Positions 9,906 through 22,452 of a stretch of DNA of 64,000 bases are shown in pieces. The DNA comes from Dactylonectria macrodidyma (Eukaryota > Ascomycota > Sordariomycetes > Hypocreales > Nectriaceae). The notes under the pieces are model-generated. The model was given only the letters and a program-made list of their open reading frames with translations. It was not told the origin of the DNA and searched no databases. The translations under genes and the position numbers were made by a program. How positions within the stretch are numbered: position 1 is the stretch's first letter; every line of letters starts with the position of its first letter. The DNA is taken from NCBI GenBank assembly GCA_020744425.1, contig JAGMUV010000008.1:1054001-1118000 (forward strand), read 5' to 3'.

Positions 9906-12900
9906 CGAGGCCCCATTTCCAGTCCTTTCGTCGGCGCCTCATCACCGGGCGGGAGTTTTGACCGCCACCGGCCTCTGGTGTCACCAAGAGCACAGGGTGA
10001 ATTGAAAGATCTCGTCACATTTCTGGGTACATTGAGCACTGTTATCCCACAAAACCCATGGCTTGATTACACCGTCATAAACGCTCTCGAGGGCGCCGGC
10101 TTATCCCGTGGATTCACCTTCTTGGTGCGGCGGCATATTCTCACCAGGCGTATCCACGCCCGTAACCGAAGGCTGGTGCCGGGCGACACGGTGATCCTGA
10201 AGATCGCGCATAGTTTCGAGCAAGGCAGGCTCTCGGTGACTGGTGACGATAATGCCATCTCAGAGCAGATGGACGCTCTCGTTCGAGAAGTCCAGGTGCT
10301 CACAGACCCACGGATTCGCGACAGTCCAGAGATCATCGACCTCCTACAGCTCGTATGGGAGTATGAGCACCAAGTTCTACGGTCGGTACTTGTGTTCGAG
10401 TTCGCCAACTGCGGCACGCTCACCGAGTTTATTCAGTCTGGTCCTGCGCAAAGCCTCTCTATCAAGTTATTGCTGTGCTTTGATGTGCTGAAGGGGCTCT
10501 CAGTCTTGCATGAGGCTGGCGTTGTCCACGGCGACGTCAAGTGTGATAATGTGGTGGTCTTCCAAGGCAAGAACGGCTCTTTCAGCGCGAAACTAATCGA
10601 TTTTGGCTTCTCGATCTTTCTAGCAGAGCTGGAGCCGGGAACGCCAATTTCGCAGAGTGGAACGATGCCATTTATCGCCCCCGAATGGATTGTCCCTATC
10701 GAGAGGGATGGTTTGGTTTACACCGACTACTTCTCGTGCGGAATGCTGGTGTGGCAGATGTTATCCGATGGCAAGCAGGACAGCCTCTTTTCGCAACAGC
10801 CATTTGAATGCCCCCAAAAGGAGGCGTCTAAAGAAGCATGGTCGACCTATATCCAGGACGCAAAACAAGACCACAAATTCTCCTCTAGAGTTAAGCTCTC
10901 GATTCTACTAGCCGCCGAGAGATAGACGAGAACCTTTGGGTGTATTACAACTCTATCCTAGACAGCACACTCGACCCTATTCCTACCCAGCGCAACATTG
11001 GACATGTGCTGGCTTTGTTTGGTCACGAACAGAGGTAAGCGGTTACAATGACATATGTTTGCCTGAGCCACAAGCTAAGCCGTGTTTTATCGCCAGGTGT
11101 GTGCCAAACTTGACCACATCAGTAGCCACACCAGTACCGGATCTTGAGGCAGCAGCTTCCGAGACACAATCTGCAATGGCAAAAAGAGAGTTCAACAACG
11201 CCCTTGATGAGAGAAGATCCCCGCAGTTTCTCGATCTTCGGCAGTTTCGTACTCCTGCCCCCGCCCTCCACATCCAGATCGTCGCTAGTCTCGAGAGGAT
11301 CTCCGAAAGAGAGGGTGACGAGAGGGCAGCGGATGCTTCTTCCACCCTTGCGCAGTGTCATATCAACGGCTTCGGAACCGAACAATCGGACGACGATGGG
11401 CTGGATTCGCTATCTGAGGCCGGATCTCGAGGACACCGCATCGCGAGTTTCATCTTGCCACAGATCAGGGCAGCCATTCATCCAGAACAAGATCGAGAAG
11501 ACGTCAGTTCCTCGGAGTTTTTCAGGCTCGTGGAGTTGCCTAGGGCAGATTCATATCCACTCAACCTTTCCGACACTCCGGATCAAATACTACAACTCAT
11601 AAGCGAGAATGACGAACTGAGGCGTAACTTGACATGGCGCCAGGACTCGATTCTGCACTGGGCTGCCACCTTTGATCTCGACGAGCATCTGTCGAGATTC
11701 TTGGACGCCTTCCCTGACATGATAAACGCCCAAAATGTCGTGGGCGAGACTCCTCTGATCTGTGCGGCACGACACGGCAACATAAACTCTGTAATGATAC
11801 TGGTAGGAAGCGGCGCCGACGAGAACCAAATTAGCTTCACTGGAGAGACTGCGCTACACTGGTTGGTGTCGTTTCCAGATGACATAGTCACAGGACTGGG
11901 ACATCTCTTTTACAACCCTCTCTCGTCAGTGAGCTACGCCTTGGCCAGCGAATCAACCCCCGATGTCGCTGCAGCTGGCTTGGGTATCGTGCTTGGAACA
12001 CCCCTTCACCGAGCCGTAGCGCTCCGACGAAAGAAAATCGTCGAGTTTCTCCTTGAGCGTAAAGCAGACTGCTTCTTTCCTGGTTTGTCCATGCATAATG
12101 TGGTTGCCCTTGAGGGAGCCGGCGTGGCTGGTAAATATCAATTCCCGGATGCCAATGACATGGCCCTGCTCCCTATTCATATCGCCTGCCGAGCTCATGA
12201 CAACGAAATGATCGAGCTTCTTCTACGCCACGGGTCCCTACAGCTTCCAACATGGACTGGTGAAAAAGGTCAACCCCGAGGCTTCTTTCTTGGCTTCCGT
12301 ATGGACCGCGATGACGGCTTGGGCTGCACCAACTTGCGTTCGCGATCCCTTCTCGGATATGCATGCGATCCAATCAGCCGCTTTTCTCAGATGGCCATGC
12401 ACGGCTCAAGGCAAAAGCAAGCCTTACGACGGACGTTCGAGCTTCTGCTGTCTATGCAGGGACAAGACCTTGCGAAAGTTGCTTTCACAGGAATGAGTGC
12501 GCTTCTCGCAGCGTGCGAGAGTGACGATACGGAGTTAGTATTGCACATACTCTCGCTTCCCGGGAGTAGTTCTATTTTGGAGCAGTCCTGCCTAGGTGGA
12601 TGGGGCATGAAGCCGCTCCATGTTGCTACCTCGCATCACAATATTGTCTTGGTCAAGGCTCTTCTTGATGCCGGCGCAGACGCCCTCGCGGAACGTTCGA
12701 GTGGCGAAACAGCAATGCATATGTGCGCCGGTAGCCTTTCACCAGACGAAGACATTGCCAGACTTCTTCTATCGAGGGCCCCTGAGCTCGCGTCCATGGA
12801 AAGTTACTGGGAAACGCCTTTTGCAACAGCCGTACGGAATCATGATTTCAATTGCGCCAGCTTGCTGCTGGAATACGGCGCCGATCCGAATCAGCTCTTT

Positions 12901-13641
12901 GGCCCGCATGCCCCGACTACAACCCTCTTCCAGGTCCTCTCGCAGGACGAGGAGCTCGACGCCGTCCAATTCCTCCTCAGGCTGCCCAATATCTCGTCCC
13001 TCGTGGCGCCACGTAAGAAATGGACAGCCCTTCATGCACCGTTTGCTGCCTGCTTTCGCTACGACTACTATGGCGAATCCAAGCCGGTGGGGCGCGTAAG
13101 AATAATCAAGGAGCTACTGACCAAGTGGGATTCCAAGAGCGATCTCGAGGCCCGCGAGATCAAAGGATACACGCCATTGCACTTCGCGTGCCTATCGCGC
13201 GATGTCAAGGCCACTAACGTAATTTTGGAAGCTATGGAACGGGTTGGTGCGGACGTGAACGCTATGGGCGACTATTTTGGGAGTCCTATCTGGAAGACTC
13301 CTTTGGATTTAGTCGAGGTTGGCAGTGCCGTGCCTAGTGAGGTCACTGCGAGAGGCCTCGTAGCCGTTGATCGCTACAATGAGACAACGAATGAACTGCG
13401 ACGGCTCGTGGTTGATGCAGGAGGCAAGTCGCAGATCGCAACCTTGAACGACAAATGGAGCGGTTTATCCTTTGTGGAACGCCTCAAGGCGACCTTACTA
13501 ATTAACAGAGTGACGCGGTTCTTTGCAGTATTAGGCGGACGCCTTCACGTATTCTGGCTTGTAGGGTTTGATGATGTTAAGGCTCGCTTAAGATTATGGA
13601 CGCAAAGCAATCCGGACGAGGTTTACTACAGACGTTCCTAG
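9906..13641 (+). CDS. Protein kinase-ankyrin repeat protein, frame apparently broken
   Basis: The first part (to the stop at 10925) encodes a kinase domain with a catalytic loop HGDVKCDN, a DFGFS motif and an APEW motif. Coding sense resumes in another frame from about 10910 (IDENLWVYYNSILDSTL) and splices over an intron at 11035-11096 (GTAAGC...CAG). It then runs to 13641 with about eight ankyrin-type repeats such as GETPLICAARHGN, GTPLHRAV, MKPLHVATSHHN and GYTPLHFACLS. No good intron joins the two frames near 10890-10925, so a 1-2 base frameshift is the simplest reading; a weak-donor intron ending at 10911 is possible. The true N-terminal exon was not found because the kinase frame lacks an upstream ATG, so the left limit is approximate. 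Related fungal kinase-ankyrin proteins are thought to act in signalling or allorecognition. Confidence 0.6.
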
Positions 13642-14123
13642 TAATATACTGCAGTTGAGTGTTTGTTAGACCTCAAGGACAAGAGACATGCTACATTATC
13701 ACTTATGATTATGCATCCGTCGTCTTGCTCGGTTCCTGTCTTGTTTTTTGTTTTCTTTTTCAAAGTTACTCTTACCTTAAGCCTGAGTACTAGGTCCATT
13801 TTATTATCACTTTTGGAAGTTTTCTTTTTTAATCCTCTGGTCATCCCTTTAGATATCTATTCGATCTATCATCCTCATTCTTGGTATATGCTACGAAGGT
13901 GACTTTGTCTTTAACAGAAATAATAAAATATCTCATTAAGATCTTGACATACTTTATTAAGCAGTATAACAATGCAGCATCCCTCAATAGAGCAAGGCAC
14001 CATCAAACTCTACCAATTTCCCCTTCAGTGAACATCGACCAACCGGAGTCCCCACGATTAATGAATCAAATCTTGTTGTATCATCAGTTTCAAGCCAGTC
14101 CGTCTCTAAGATGAGCACTTGCG
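13642..14123. other. Convergent intergenic region
   Basis: AT-rich 3' flank between two convergent genes. I see only T-rich stretches that may serve polyadenylation. Confidence 0.4.
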
Positions 14124-16376
14124 TCAAAGTAGTATCTTGAGGGCCTCTTCCAACTCCTGTCGGGTCTTCTCCAACTTGTTTCGTTGCTGTCTGATCATGA
14201 TGGACTCTCCGGCTATGCTGCTGAGTCTCTCGGTATCCAATTGGAGCACCCATTGCTCGCAAAAAAGCCCAAGTGGACTCTTTGGCCCTGATAAGAGGCA
14301 ATGGTCAACGGCTTGGTTGTAGACGTTGTCGACGAAGCGTTCACGGGCCACGTTATAGTAAGCCTGGAGAATATCATACATATCCTCTACCGCCTTGTCA
14401 GAGTTGCTTCTTTTGCTGATAGTAGACCTGACGTCCTCAACCTTGAAGTAGAGCTGTTTCGACCCGCCAGTGATTCTGTATTTCTGGACTTTATCTATGA
14501 GCCCTGTCATGCGAATGCCATGAGGCTTTTGAAGAATGTCGTTGAAGTGAGGACTCAGCGTGTACGGCTTCTTGTTTCGTTCAATGTCGACCAAATAAAT
14601 GGCATGGCTCATGCCTTTTGTGTATCCATCAAGAAGGCCGCTCATAATGCTCGATATGAGCTTCCTGCGGACCCCGGAGTCCGTGCAGACGCCCTCTAGA
14701 GCCTTGAGGATGAACTTGTGGACGGCTAAGATTACATCGCTCAGATATTGTTTCGTCATAGCAGCCCATCCGACAGACTGCTCGTGGAAGGCCTGAGAAA
14801 GAAGGCGAGGCACAGATATTCCCAGCTCGATATCGCGAGAACGTTGATTCATTTCGAAAATCCAGAGCAGGATGCCTAGTTTAGGCTTAGGAATCGCCCT
14901 GTCTTTGACAATGATGTTCTCCAAATCCGGGAACTCATGTGTTTCGACGTTCTCGGGCGACTTAATCGTGTTCTCATTTCTTTGGAGTACATGCTCTGTT
15001 GGTGAGGTTCTGCCTTGGCCCTTGGAGAGTGAAGACCCAACAGCTGGCTTGGGAGGACTTTCTTTTGAGACAGAGGGCACGCCGAATGAATAGGTATGAG
15101 CGTGGTCTTGAAAACGAAGGTTGAACCGTTCCGAGATATGAACCACGGCTGTCACGAGACGAAGTGCGTCATCTTGGAACGCGTCGCTGGCCGAGTAATC
15201 GGCATCCAACGCAGCTCGAACGATGGCCTGAAATTTTCCTGCCACGGCTGCCAGATACTGTTGCTGCTCTCGCTCGGTATATCGCTGAGGCCCCAGTTCC
15301 GTCAGCCTCTCTTGAGTCTGTGCCAACCTTTGGCGTGTTTGCGCTTGAAGATCAGCAAAAGACTTGTCTGTGATTTGACCCAACAGGTTCTGCAACCTAT
15401 GGCGCAATGCAGCGATTCCCAAACGGTCATCCGGCAGAGAACTCCAAGGACTTTCCCTGAACAAATCCTCTCTATCATTTGTGTTGCAGTTTTCGGTCTG
15501 GTCTTCATCGCTGCCTCGACCACTGACAACGTGATAGCCCAGCGTGAGAGGACGCCGCTTTCCTTGGACCAACTGGCAGACCGCAGATTCAGCACTGGGC
15601 CCTTTCACCAGGTCTGGCTTGGTGAGAATGCCAAGGGTATTCTCGCCCGTCTTGTCGGCCGCTTTTGCAAAGACAAGAATTTCTTGAGTCCAAATATCAA
15701 CGGTGCAAGGCAATACGGCAAGGATGATTGTGCATCTATCTCTCATGTAGTTCTTGACCATGACGTTGATGATATCGCGATCATTTTCGGTGGTGGCTCC
15801 TTCTGTCTTGACGCGCAAGATGCCAGGTACATCAATGACAGTCAGGTAGTCCGCATTCGGGTGGTATCTGTCGATTTTCAAAACGTCTTCGCTAATGCTC
15901 TTATCGCCAGTTGGGTTTTTGTTGGTTCTGATGCCCATCAACTTGTTGACCTACATTCTTTGTCAGATCTAGCCATTTCTCAAAGACACCGTTCTTACCT
16001 CGTTCAAAATATCTGGAAGTTCGTTATGAAACTGAGTGATCGTATCAAAGTGTTTATGATACGATTCCAAACGCTCCCTATCTGCCGCGGTAGCATTGCG
16101 TCCAGGGACAATACTGATGTCGATTCGAGAAAAGTCTTGACGGCGTTGCGTAACCTCAGTTGCAAAACGGGTGCAGAGCTCTTGGCCATGGGGAAAAGGG
16201 ATGCCCGTCAAATTCTCTAGCAGAGACGATTTTCCTGAGCCTTGGTCACCTACGGCGACGAGCCGTGGAATTTCTGGGTACGTAGAGACATTTTTTTCTC
16301 GCAGTTGATCAATTTTTCGCAAAAGATCAGGGCTGCTCAGGATACTGTGGCTATAAGGAGGGATTTGTGTACGCAT
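14124..16376 (-). CDS. Dynamin-superfamily GTPase (Mx/dynamin-like)
   Basis: Exons 16376-15999 and 15950-14124 encode 734 residues. The 48-bp intron (GTAAGA...TAG) joins FHNELPDILNE to VNKLMGIR without frame loss. The GTPase motifs are GDQGSGKS (P-loop, residues 43-50), the G2 threonine in LCTRFATEV, IDVPG (G3) and LTKPD (G4). A helical stalk follows, and a C-terminal GED-like helix rich in Glu/Arg/Gln ends the protein. There is no PH domain, proline-rich tail, transmembrane segment or mitochondrial presequence. It is therefore one of the fungal accessory dynamin-like proteins near Mx rather than Vps1, Dnm1, Mgm1 or Fzo1. The usual role is GTP-driven remodelling of membranes; the specific role is unknown. 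The gene is intact. Confidence 0.9.
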
Positions 16377-16786
16377 GCTGGCGCTGAAGCCGAGTGGCTA
16401 GACTGTTGTTTTAGTGATGTAGGATAAAGAGAAGATTAGGTCGAGAAAGTTGCTCATAGCTGGGGTGCAGATGTCCAAGGGTCAGGCAGTCATGAAGACA
16501 CCGGAGCATGGCTATATAGGGTCTGTCAGACGGACCGATAGGAAACATCAACCTGAGTAGGTTCAGAACCGTACCATGGTTCAGATCGTACCCAGATATA
16601 AACTTCAAACTCAGATCAACTTCAAAAACCTAAAGAACGGCTTCCAGAGGCCTCATCAATCTGAAGGTATCCAGATCAACCAGATCCCTCCCTAAGGATG
16701 AATGACTGAATTTGCTCTTTACGAGAGAGATAGATAAGACAAGATATTCATCCACACCATCAAATAGTGTCATCTAATCTATATTG
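16377..16786. other. Intergenic stretch upstream of the dynamin gene
   Basis: It holds the presumed promoter of the minus-strand dynamin gene. I see no gene. Confidence 0.4.
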
Positions 16787-16840
16787 GCAGAACTGTGGCT
16801 TTCTACTTTGTGCCAACAGCAACTCGCCTATGAGGGAGCG
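16787..16840 (+). repeat. R1 copy 3, left terminal repeat of the MITE-like element
   Basis: GCAGAACTGTG is followed by CTTTGTGCCAACAGCAACTC and GAGGGAGCG. It matches the copy at 8559 closely. Confidence 0.6.
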
Positions 16841-17264
16841 TACAACCTTACCCTAGTTAATTATGACACCCCGTCCTGTCTGATACGACGAGGGGGCCGC
16901 TGCGGTCGTCATCTCTGGCATTGTATGCGAAGGGCAAAGTAGTCGACGGAGGAAACTACGGATGTAGGATTCGGTGCTGGTGGAGGCAAAGGTTTGGAGC
17001 TAGGTTCAAAAAAAAAATCAATCAAGGTCACCAGTCAGATGAAGGGCAACCTGTGACGTGATTACAGTAATTCCAGCTGGAACTCTAAAAGAAAAAAACC
17101 CATGGTTCACAGGGAACCGTCTGGATCGCTCTCAAGGTTGATCTCTTGTACAATCTCGTTGGGGTAAATGGCGCTTCCAATGCCGCCTTGATGCCGCTGG
17201 TATTCCCGCTAGTTTAGTAGTATTCCACTTAAAATTCCGCCTTGAGACCTAGGTAATTTGGTGT

Positions 17265-17323
17265 CCGATCCATCAAGAGTGAGTTGCTAGCACAAAAACA
17301 AAGAAGAATAAAACACAGTTTTG
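17265..17323 (-). repeat. R1 copy 4, inverted; right terminal repeat
   Basis: Read on the minus strand it gives CAAAACTGTGTTTTATTC, CTTTG, TGTGCTAGCAACTC and CTTGATGGATCGGA, the same order of blocks as the plus-strand copies. Confidence 0.6.
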
Positions 17324-17811
17324 AGGCCTCCTGCAACATACTAACAAGGTTGAACGTTATGTCCATCAGGTGATGCATCCTACTGTCTAGATAAGCCGCT
17401 GTTTAAACCTAGAGTCCTTCGAAGACGTTGAGGCCTCCCGCAAAGAAAAAAAAACAGGGACAAAAAAGGGGAGAGGAAAGAGGGGCTTTTACTTCATTGA
17501 TGAGTCTGTCGAATGGCCCCATCCTCCCGTGTTTGAGCCGCAATTGATCGAAGGGCGCATTGTTCTCAATCACGCGGAATCACAGGCACAGGTCTTGCGT
17601 TGCACGAGCCACAAAGTGGGATTCTACAAGAAGAATTACGAGGTCATTATCCATGTAGTCATTCATTCGCAACGGCGAAACAATGTCTTTGCAGTCTTCC
17701 AGCATTTCAAGGTAATATGGTACGGTCGTGATAAAAATGCGCTGACGAAAAGGGTGCCTCGTCAGTGACTGGAGAAACTTCGAGTTCAAAAAGCCTCCGC
17801 TAGTACGTCGT
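17324..17811. other. Intergenic stretch downstream of the permease
   Basis: Poly-A and purine runs; no gene seen. It probably contains the permease 3' end and polyadenylation site. Confidence 0.4.
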
Positions 17812-19834
17812 CTACCAAAGCTGAACATAGGTTCCAAAACGACGCCACGTAGGCATCGCGTAGTACGCATCAAGCTCGTTAATCTCCTCTGTGCTGAGAA
17901 TGCGTCGCCCAGTCTTCAAATCAGCAGTAGCAGGGTCGCGCCACGGCGTGCGCATTATGACCTTATATGCTGCAGTAAAAACCACGATGATCAGTAACCC
18001 AATGATGTACTGAAAGAAGTTCTCCGGAGTGAAATCGGCGTCGCCCTGGGGAGTACAGTTAGTATTATTGCCCTTCAAGTAACATTGCCGTCGATTCAAT
18101 TCTTACCAAAGGCTTGATGCCAAGGCTGAAACAGCTAGCAGTCAGCACCAAGGAGACAGCCATGAGCCAGACTGGAGCGAGCGGCCACATGACGGAACTC
18201 CAGGCATATGTTTGTTTGAAGAGGGGGTCATTCTGCGCCTTGAGTGCAAGATGGAATCGCCATGATGTGAATGAAATGATGATCCAGTTGCAAAAGAAGG
18301 ATGCGCTGGTGATAGAAATGAGCCAGGTAAACGCGGTACGTCCACCAGCTATGTCGGTCAGCGTATATCCGTAGTTAGTTGCGGCCTTGGTGAAACGTAC
18401 CTGCCAGGTTGATGTAGGTGAGGATCGTGCCAACACCACATGTCAATCCCAACGCCCATCTCGGGCGACCCTTGCTGTCAACTCTGGCGATGAATTCAGG
18501 AATCAAGGTTTGATGAGCCATAGTTCGAACAACGCGCGAGGCGAGATAAACAGACTCTGCCGAGATCGCAAGGATGCCGATGATCATTCCAGCGTTAAGA
18601 ATATCTCCAATCACGGGGATCTTGGCATCAATGGTTGCAATGACGAAGGGGGAAGCGGTGACGCCGCCGCCGCCAAGTAGTCGTTCGTCGTCGGAGCGCA
18701 CGAGCAATGTGATGAACATGACACTAAGCATATAGACGATTCCGACTCGGTAGGGTACCAATTTCGTGGCATGTCCCATGGCGTGTCGAGGACTCTGAGC
18801 TTCGCCGGCCATGATGCCGATGAAGACTTGATCTCCGACAGCCCATGTGGCTAGTAACGCGGCGCTAGAAAAGCCCTGCAGACGATTTGATTAGGTTAAC
18901 AATCTTAGAAGTGACACTAGTCAAGAAACACTTACAGAGAATCCATTCTTAAACGGCGGCAAGTCTGTCCAAGTCGAGCCATCCGCAACGCTGCCGTTCG
19001 GGCCTGCCCCAAGAACCAGAGCGAGAGACAAGAAGATGATGATCAGAAAGAGGAAGATTTTGATGATCGACGTGACGTATTCGAACCATGCGAAAATCGT
19101 ATTCGGAAGGAAGAAGATGACAAAAGTTGCTGCCAAGAAAAGTGTGTCTGCAATACCACACACTCAGGTCAGTTGATCAACCAATATCGACTGGGTCACC
19201 AAGACTCACAAATTGCGGCGGGTGGCACCTTGCCTCCAGCCCAGAAGTTGACAAGAATGTCACAGAAGACTGCTTCAGCAGCGATGATGGCCGTCCAGCC
19301 TACACAAGACGGAGCCGTTAGTCCATCGCACGATCAAGCTGCAGTTCATTCAAGCACTTACCGAGCCATTCTGCAAAGCCAGCACCAAACGCTAGGGCAG
19401 GATCAACCCAGCGTCCGGCATAGTCAATGAAGTTACCAGAGGTAGGAAAGGCAATCGTCATCTCCGAAAGCGTCTGCAGAACAGCCCACACGCACGAGCA
19501 GACCATGGAGTATGCAACAATCATATTTCCAGGACCGCCATTTGCGAGGGCGCTGCCGGTGCCGATAAAGACGCCGCTTCCGATATTCGAACCGAGGGAA
19601 ATAATCTACGCGATGCAAAACAAGGTCAGTAATTATTGTTACTGGATTTTTGTTAGGACTTGGAAGGCAACGTACATGTACTTGGCGAGGAGTAAAGGAC
19701 CTGTGAAACTGCCCATTTCGATCATCATTGTACTCTGCCAAGTCAGCTTCGCGCACGCTCTCCTGGGGCGCGAGGCCATTGAGGCTCTGTCGCTTGGGAG
19801 ACGCAGACGTCTTCTCCATGTCGTGTGAAGACAT
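17812..19834 (-). CDS. Amino acid permease (YAT/APC family)
   Basis: Seven exons (19834-19676, 19605-19362, 19299-19210, 19147-18936, 18875-18401, 18348-18107, 18045-17812) with six introns of 52-70 bp, all GT-AG and in phase. They encode 551 residues, the usual family length. The family hallmark HRSFTPRQVHIISLGSNIGSG opens the transport core. Conserved TM segments follow (GNFIDYAGRWVDPALAFGAG, GEAQSPRHAMGHATKLVPYR, ASFFCNWIIISFTSWRFH). The C-terminal cytosolic tail has TGRRILSTEEINELDAYY. It should import amino acids by proton symport at the plasma membrane; specificity cannot be read. The upstream region carries GATA-factor sites (CTTATC 19996-20001, GATAAG 20212-20217), consistent with nitrogen control. 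The gene is intact. Confidence 0.93.
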
Positions 19835-21725
19835 GGTTGTGCGATGGAGGGTTAAAAGTGTGGTACACGAGGTTGTGATTTCATAGGGAGACACAATGAA
19901 TGGTCGAGTGCATGAGAGAGTGATGATCTGTCGAGCCAAGACAGTGGGATCAACGGTCCATTTTAAATCATTTGGAGGCCATGCCAAACCGCCTACTTAT
20001 CAAACATGCCCAGAAGTCGCTAACGTCAAACGGCCAAGTTCGTTGGCATGCAGTCGACAAGGCCCCTAGACACTTCCCGAGATAAACACTTGATTCCCCG
20101 CATTCGTCCATGCTCGATCAGTCCTGGTGGCGAAGTCAAGGTGTCACCGAACAAGCCCAGCCTCAAGGGGAGGGGGGGGTGGCTGGCTGACGTAGGTAAC
20201 GAGTAAGACGAGATAAGCTTCAGTAGGGGGTGTGGCCGTTGTTGATCTTGGCGAGTCAACTCACCAATTAGCTTGGGATAATCGGGCTTGGCGGCGTAAG
20301 GCCAAGCTTGAAGGCAAGGGTCTGACTCGGTGGTATTGTGTACTTAATTTTTCATGATCGATTACCCATTTGCAAGTACGATAGTTGGTGGCAAGTGCCT
20401 GTATCTAACTAGAAAATACCTCGAGTGTTGTTTATCTATAGCCTTCTTGTTGGGGTTTGGTGGTAGGTTTTGGCTTCATTATCGGCGACACCAAGCAACT
20501 GATGAGGGATCGTCATAACCATCTCGTCTGGATGGTCCGTGACAGTCAGTGAGTAATTTACCAAGGCTGAATTGCGACGTTCAGCCGATAGGACAGATTG
20601 CCTCGTGCCATCCAATTCGAGATCGTGTCGCGTAGAACTAAGCCCCGTGGCGACCGTCTCAGCTTCTTGTCATGTCCTGTACTTCACATTAAGGAGAGCA
20701 TATGCGAACCAACCAACATAACTCGTCGACAAAACTAGCCCAATGAAATCCCGCGGACCATTTGATTCTTATTCCAATTCGATGGAACAGGTGAGTAACT
20801 AGGTGAGCGATGACTTGGTCCACGCGGATCCAGATATTAAGCTCGTCAGACCACGCCAAAAAGGGAAGGTTGATTGAGAACAAGAATCTGGGGATGGTCC
20901 GTTCCATCGTGAAAAACTCCACCTTCAGTGGAGCAATAGGCAGACAAAGGAGTTCCAATTACGTACTCGCTTCCTCGGTGAAGCTCGGGATTCTTGGAAA
21001 TCCTGGGGTAGCTGTCCTCGGCATTCAGCTGTGCTGATTGCACTGCCTATGTAGTTTGTCTCGACCTCTCTGGGGCGCTTAAGCTAACCGTGAGAATCTT
21101 GAAAAACTCGACCCACTATTCCGAACCGGGTCTGGCCCGCTTCATCAATTGGCTAGCTTATCCGACGGCTAAGGCGGAAGATAAGTTGGTGCGCAGGCGA
21201 TGACGAAATAATCCCCCGTTCCCATTGTATTTTATTGTCCTACCCTAGACTGCGCAATCAACCTCTCTTCTGACCATGCGCTCTACATAGTACAACATGA
21301 TAATTGCAGGTCTCGAACACGGTCTTATTGATATTTGATGACGTTCTAGACCAGTCCCGGCTTAGGACAAAAGCGGCAATATTGACTCCATACTCATTGC
21401 ATAAACCACCCAAGTGGGTCTTGGGGCCATCCTTCATAGCCTTGAACGCGCTGCACTGCAATCTTAGCCCTGCAGAGTGAGACAGGCGGCGGTATTATTG
21501 AACAAGAGTCACTACCTGGGCTGCGCTAGACAGTATAAGACACTGCTGATTTTGCGCGAGGAAAAAGCCGCACCAAGCTCATCCTGCTGACAAGCCCAAC
21601 TAGCTGAAAACCCCTGACTCCGCTTCCGACCTCACTCTGTCGATCCAGGTAGGACCTTTGCTAGGTCCTTGAACGACAAGCCCTTGAGCTCGAGGTTACG
21701 ATTGCAGACTGAGGACCCATCCGCA
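19835..21725. other. Long intergenic region upstream of the permease
   Basis: About 1.9 kb with no gene I can support. It includes the permease promoter with GATA-type sites at 19996-20001, 20081-20086 (GATAAA) and 20212-20217, and a G run near 20171. The rest shows no recognisable element. Confidence 0.5.
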
Positions 21726-22418
21726 TCATTGATGCAACCGAATAGAATACACACCAGGTGGCAAAAGCCTGCCATCCCGGCAAGGTCGTTTCAAGATCCC
21801 CTGCTCAGCCAGCTCGTTGATCAGGTTAAAGAGAATAAAATCGCAACCCTTCTTGGCCACAATGTTGACCGTCACCGGCATAATTTCCTCTTGGAATATG
21901 ACATTGCTAAAACACGGTACTTGTACTTGTCTAATAGGAACCGTGTAGTCTACATCGCCAAAATACGAAGCTGTAGTGGACGCCACATGAGGACCTCCGG
22001 CGTCAACCTGGAGCGCAGCCCCTGGGGAGTCATTTAGATGCTTCTCACGGAACGAGGGAAGCCCGCCCGTTCCGACATCGTTGAATAGGATAGCTTCGGA
22101 GCAGGACTCTTCCGTGGAGAAGAGGACGTTGTCATGCTAGAAGGCCGCTTCACGGGTTCGGTTTGCCATGGCTGCCTTGTACGCGTCTTTATCAGCGGTC
22201 GCAGAGTGAAAGACTGTCCGATACGACTCGTCAATGGGAGGAAAGCTCGGGCTGTACTTTGCCAACAGGGGCTCTGCCGTCTCCTTGATCAAGTCATTAG
22301 TCCACAGAATACGTAGATCAGAGAGGACTTTAGGAGGGGCCGGCCAATCACATTCTCTACCGTCGCATTCAAAGCCATGATGCAGCGTTGAGAAATATCT
22401 GAAGAATGATCTCGGCAA
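21726..22418 (-). pseudogene. Relic of a fungal amidase-like gene (C-terminal part)
   Basis: One minus-strand frame reads as coherent protein for about 230 codons but is cut by a TAG just after the ANRTREAAF segment. Downstream blocks (ESCSEAILFNDVGTGGLPSF, LNDSPGAALQV, GDVDYTVPI, MPVTVNIVAKKGCDF) resemble the C-terminal region of fungal amidase-signature enzymes. The catalytic Ser-cisSer-Lys region is absent. No start codon in context was found and the tail diverges after LAEQGIL. Family assignment is from memory of the motif order only. Confidence 0.5.
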
Positions 22419-22452
22419 TAGGGTTCTGTATGGGGAGATAGTCGACTAGGTA

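Larger units (their letters stand above)
16787..17323. mobile_element. Degenerate MITE-like element with terminal inverted repeats
   Basis: The left end (16787-16840) and the reverse complement of the right end (17265-17323) share A(G/A)AACTGTG, CTTTGT, AGCAACTC and TGAGGGA/TGATGGA blocks over about 55 bp. The ~540 bp between the ends have no ORF and mixed G-rich and poly-A stretches. No target-site duplication could be seen, so the insertion is old or the ends were mobilised differently. Further single ends occur elsewhere in the window (R1 family). Confidence 0.5.

Noticed and set aside
10826..10911. Weak-donor intron (GTCTAA...CTACTAG) to join the kinase and ankyrin frames
   Set aside because: Poor donor, no clear branch point and it removes coherent coding text; a frameshift is simpler, though not excluded.
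15096..16220. 374-codon plus-strand frame antisense to the dynamin gene
   Set aside because: Non-ATG start and no recognisable domain, while the minus strand shows all four GTPase motifs.
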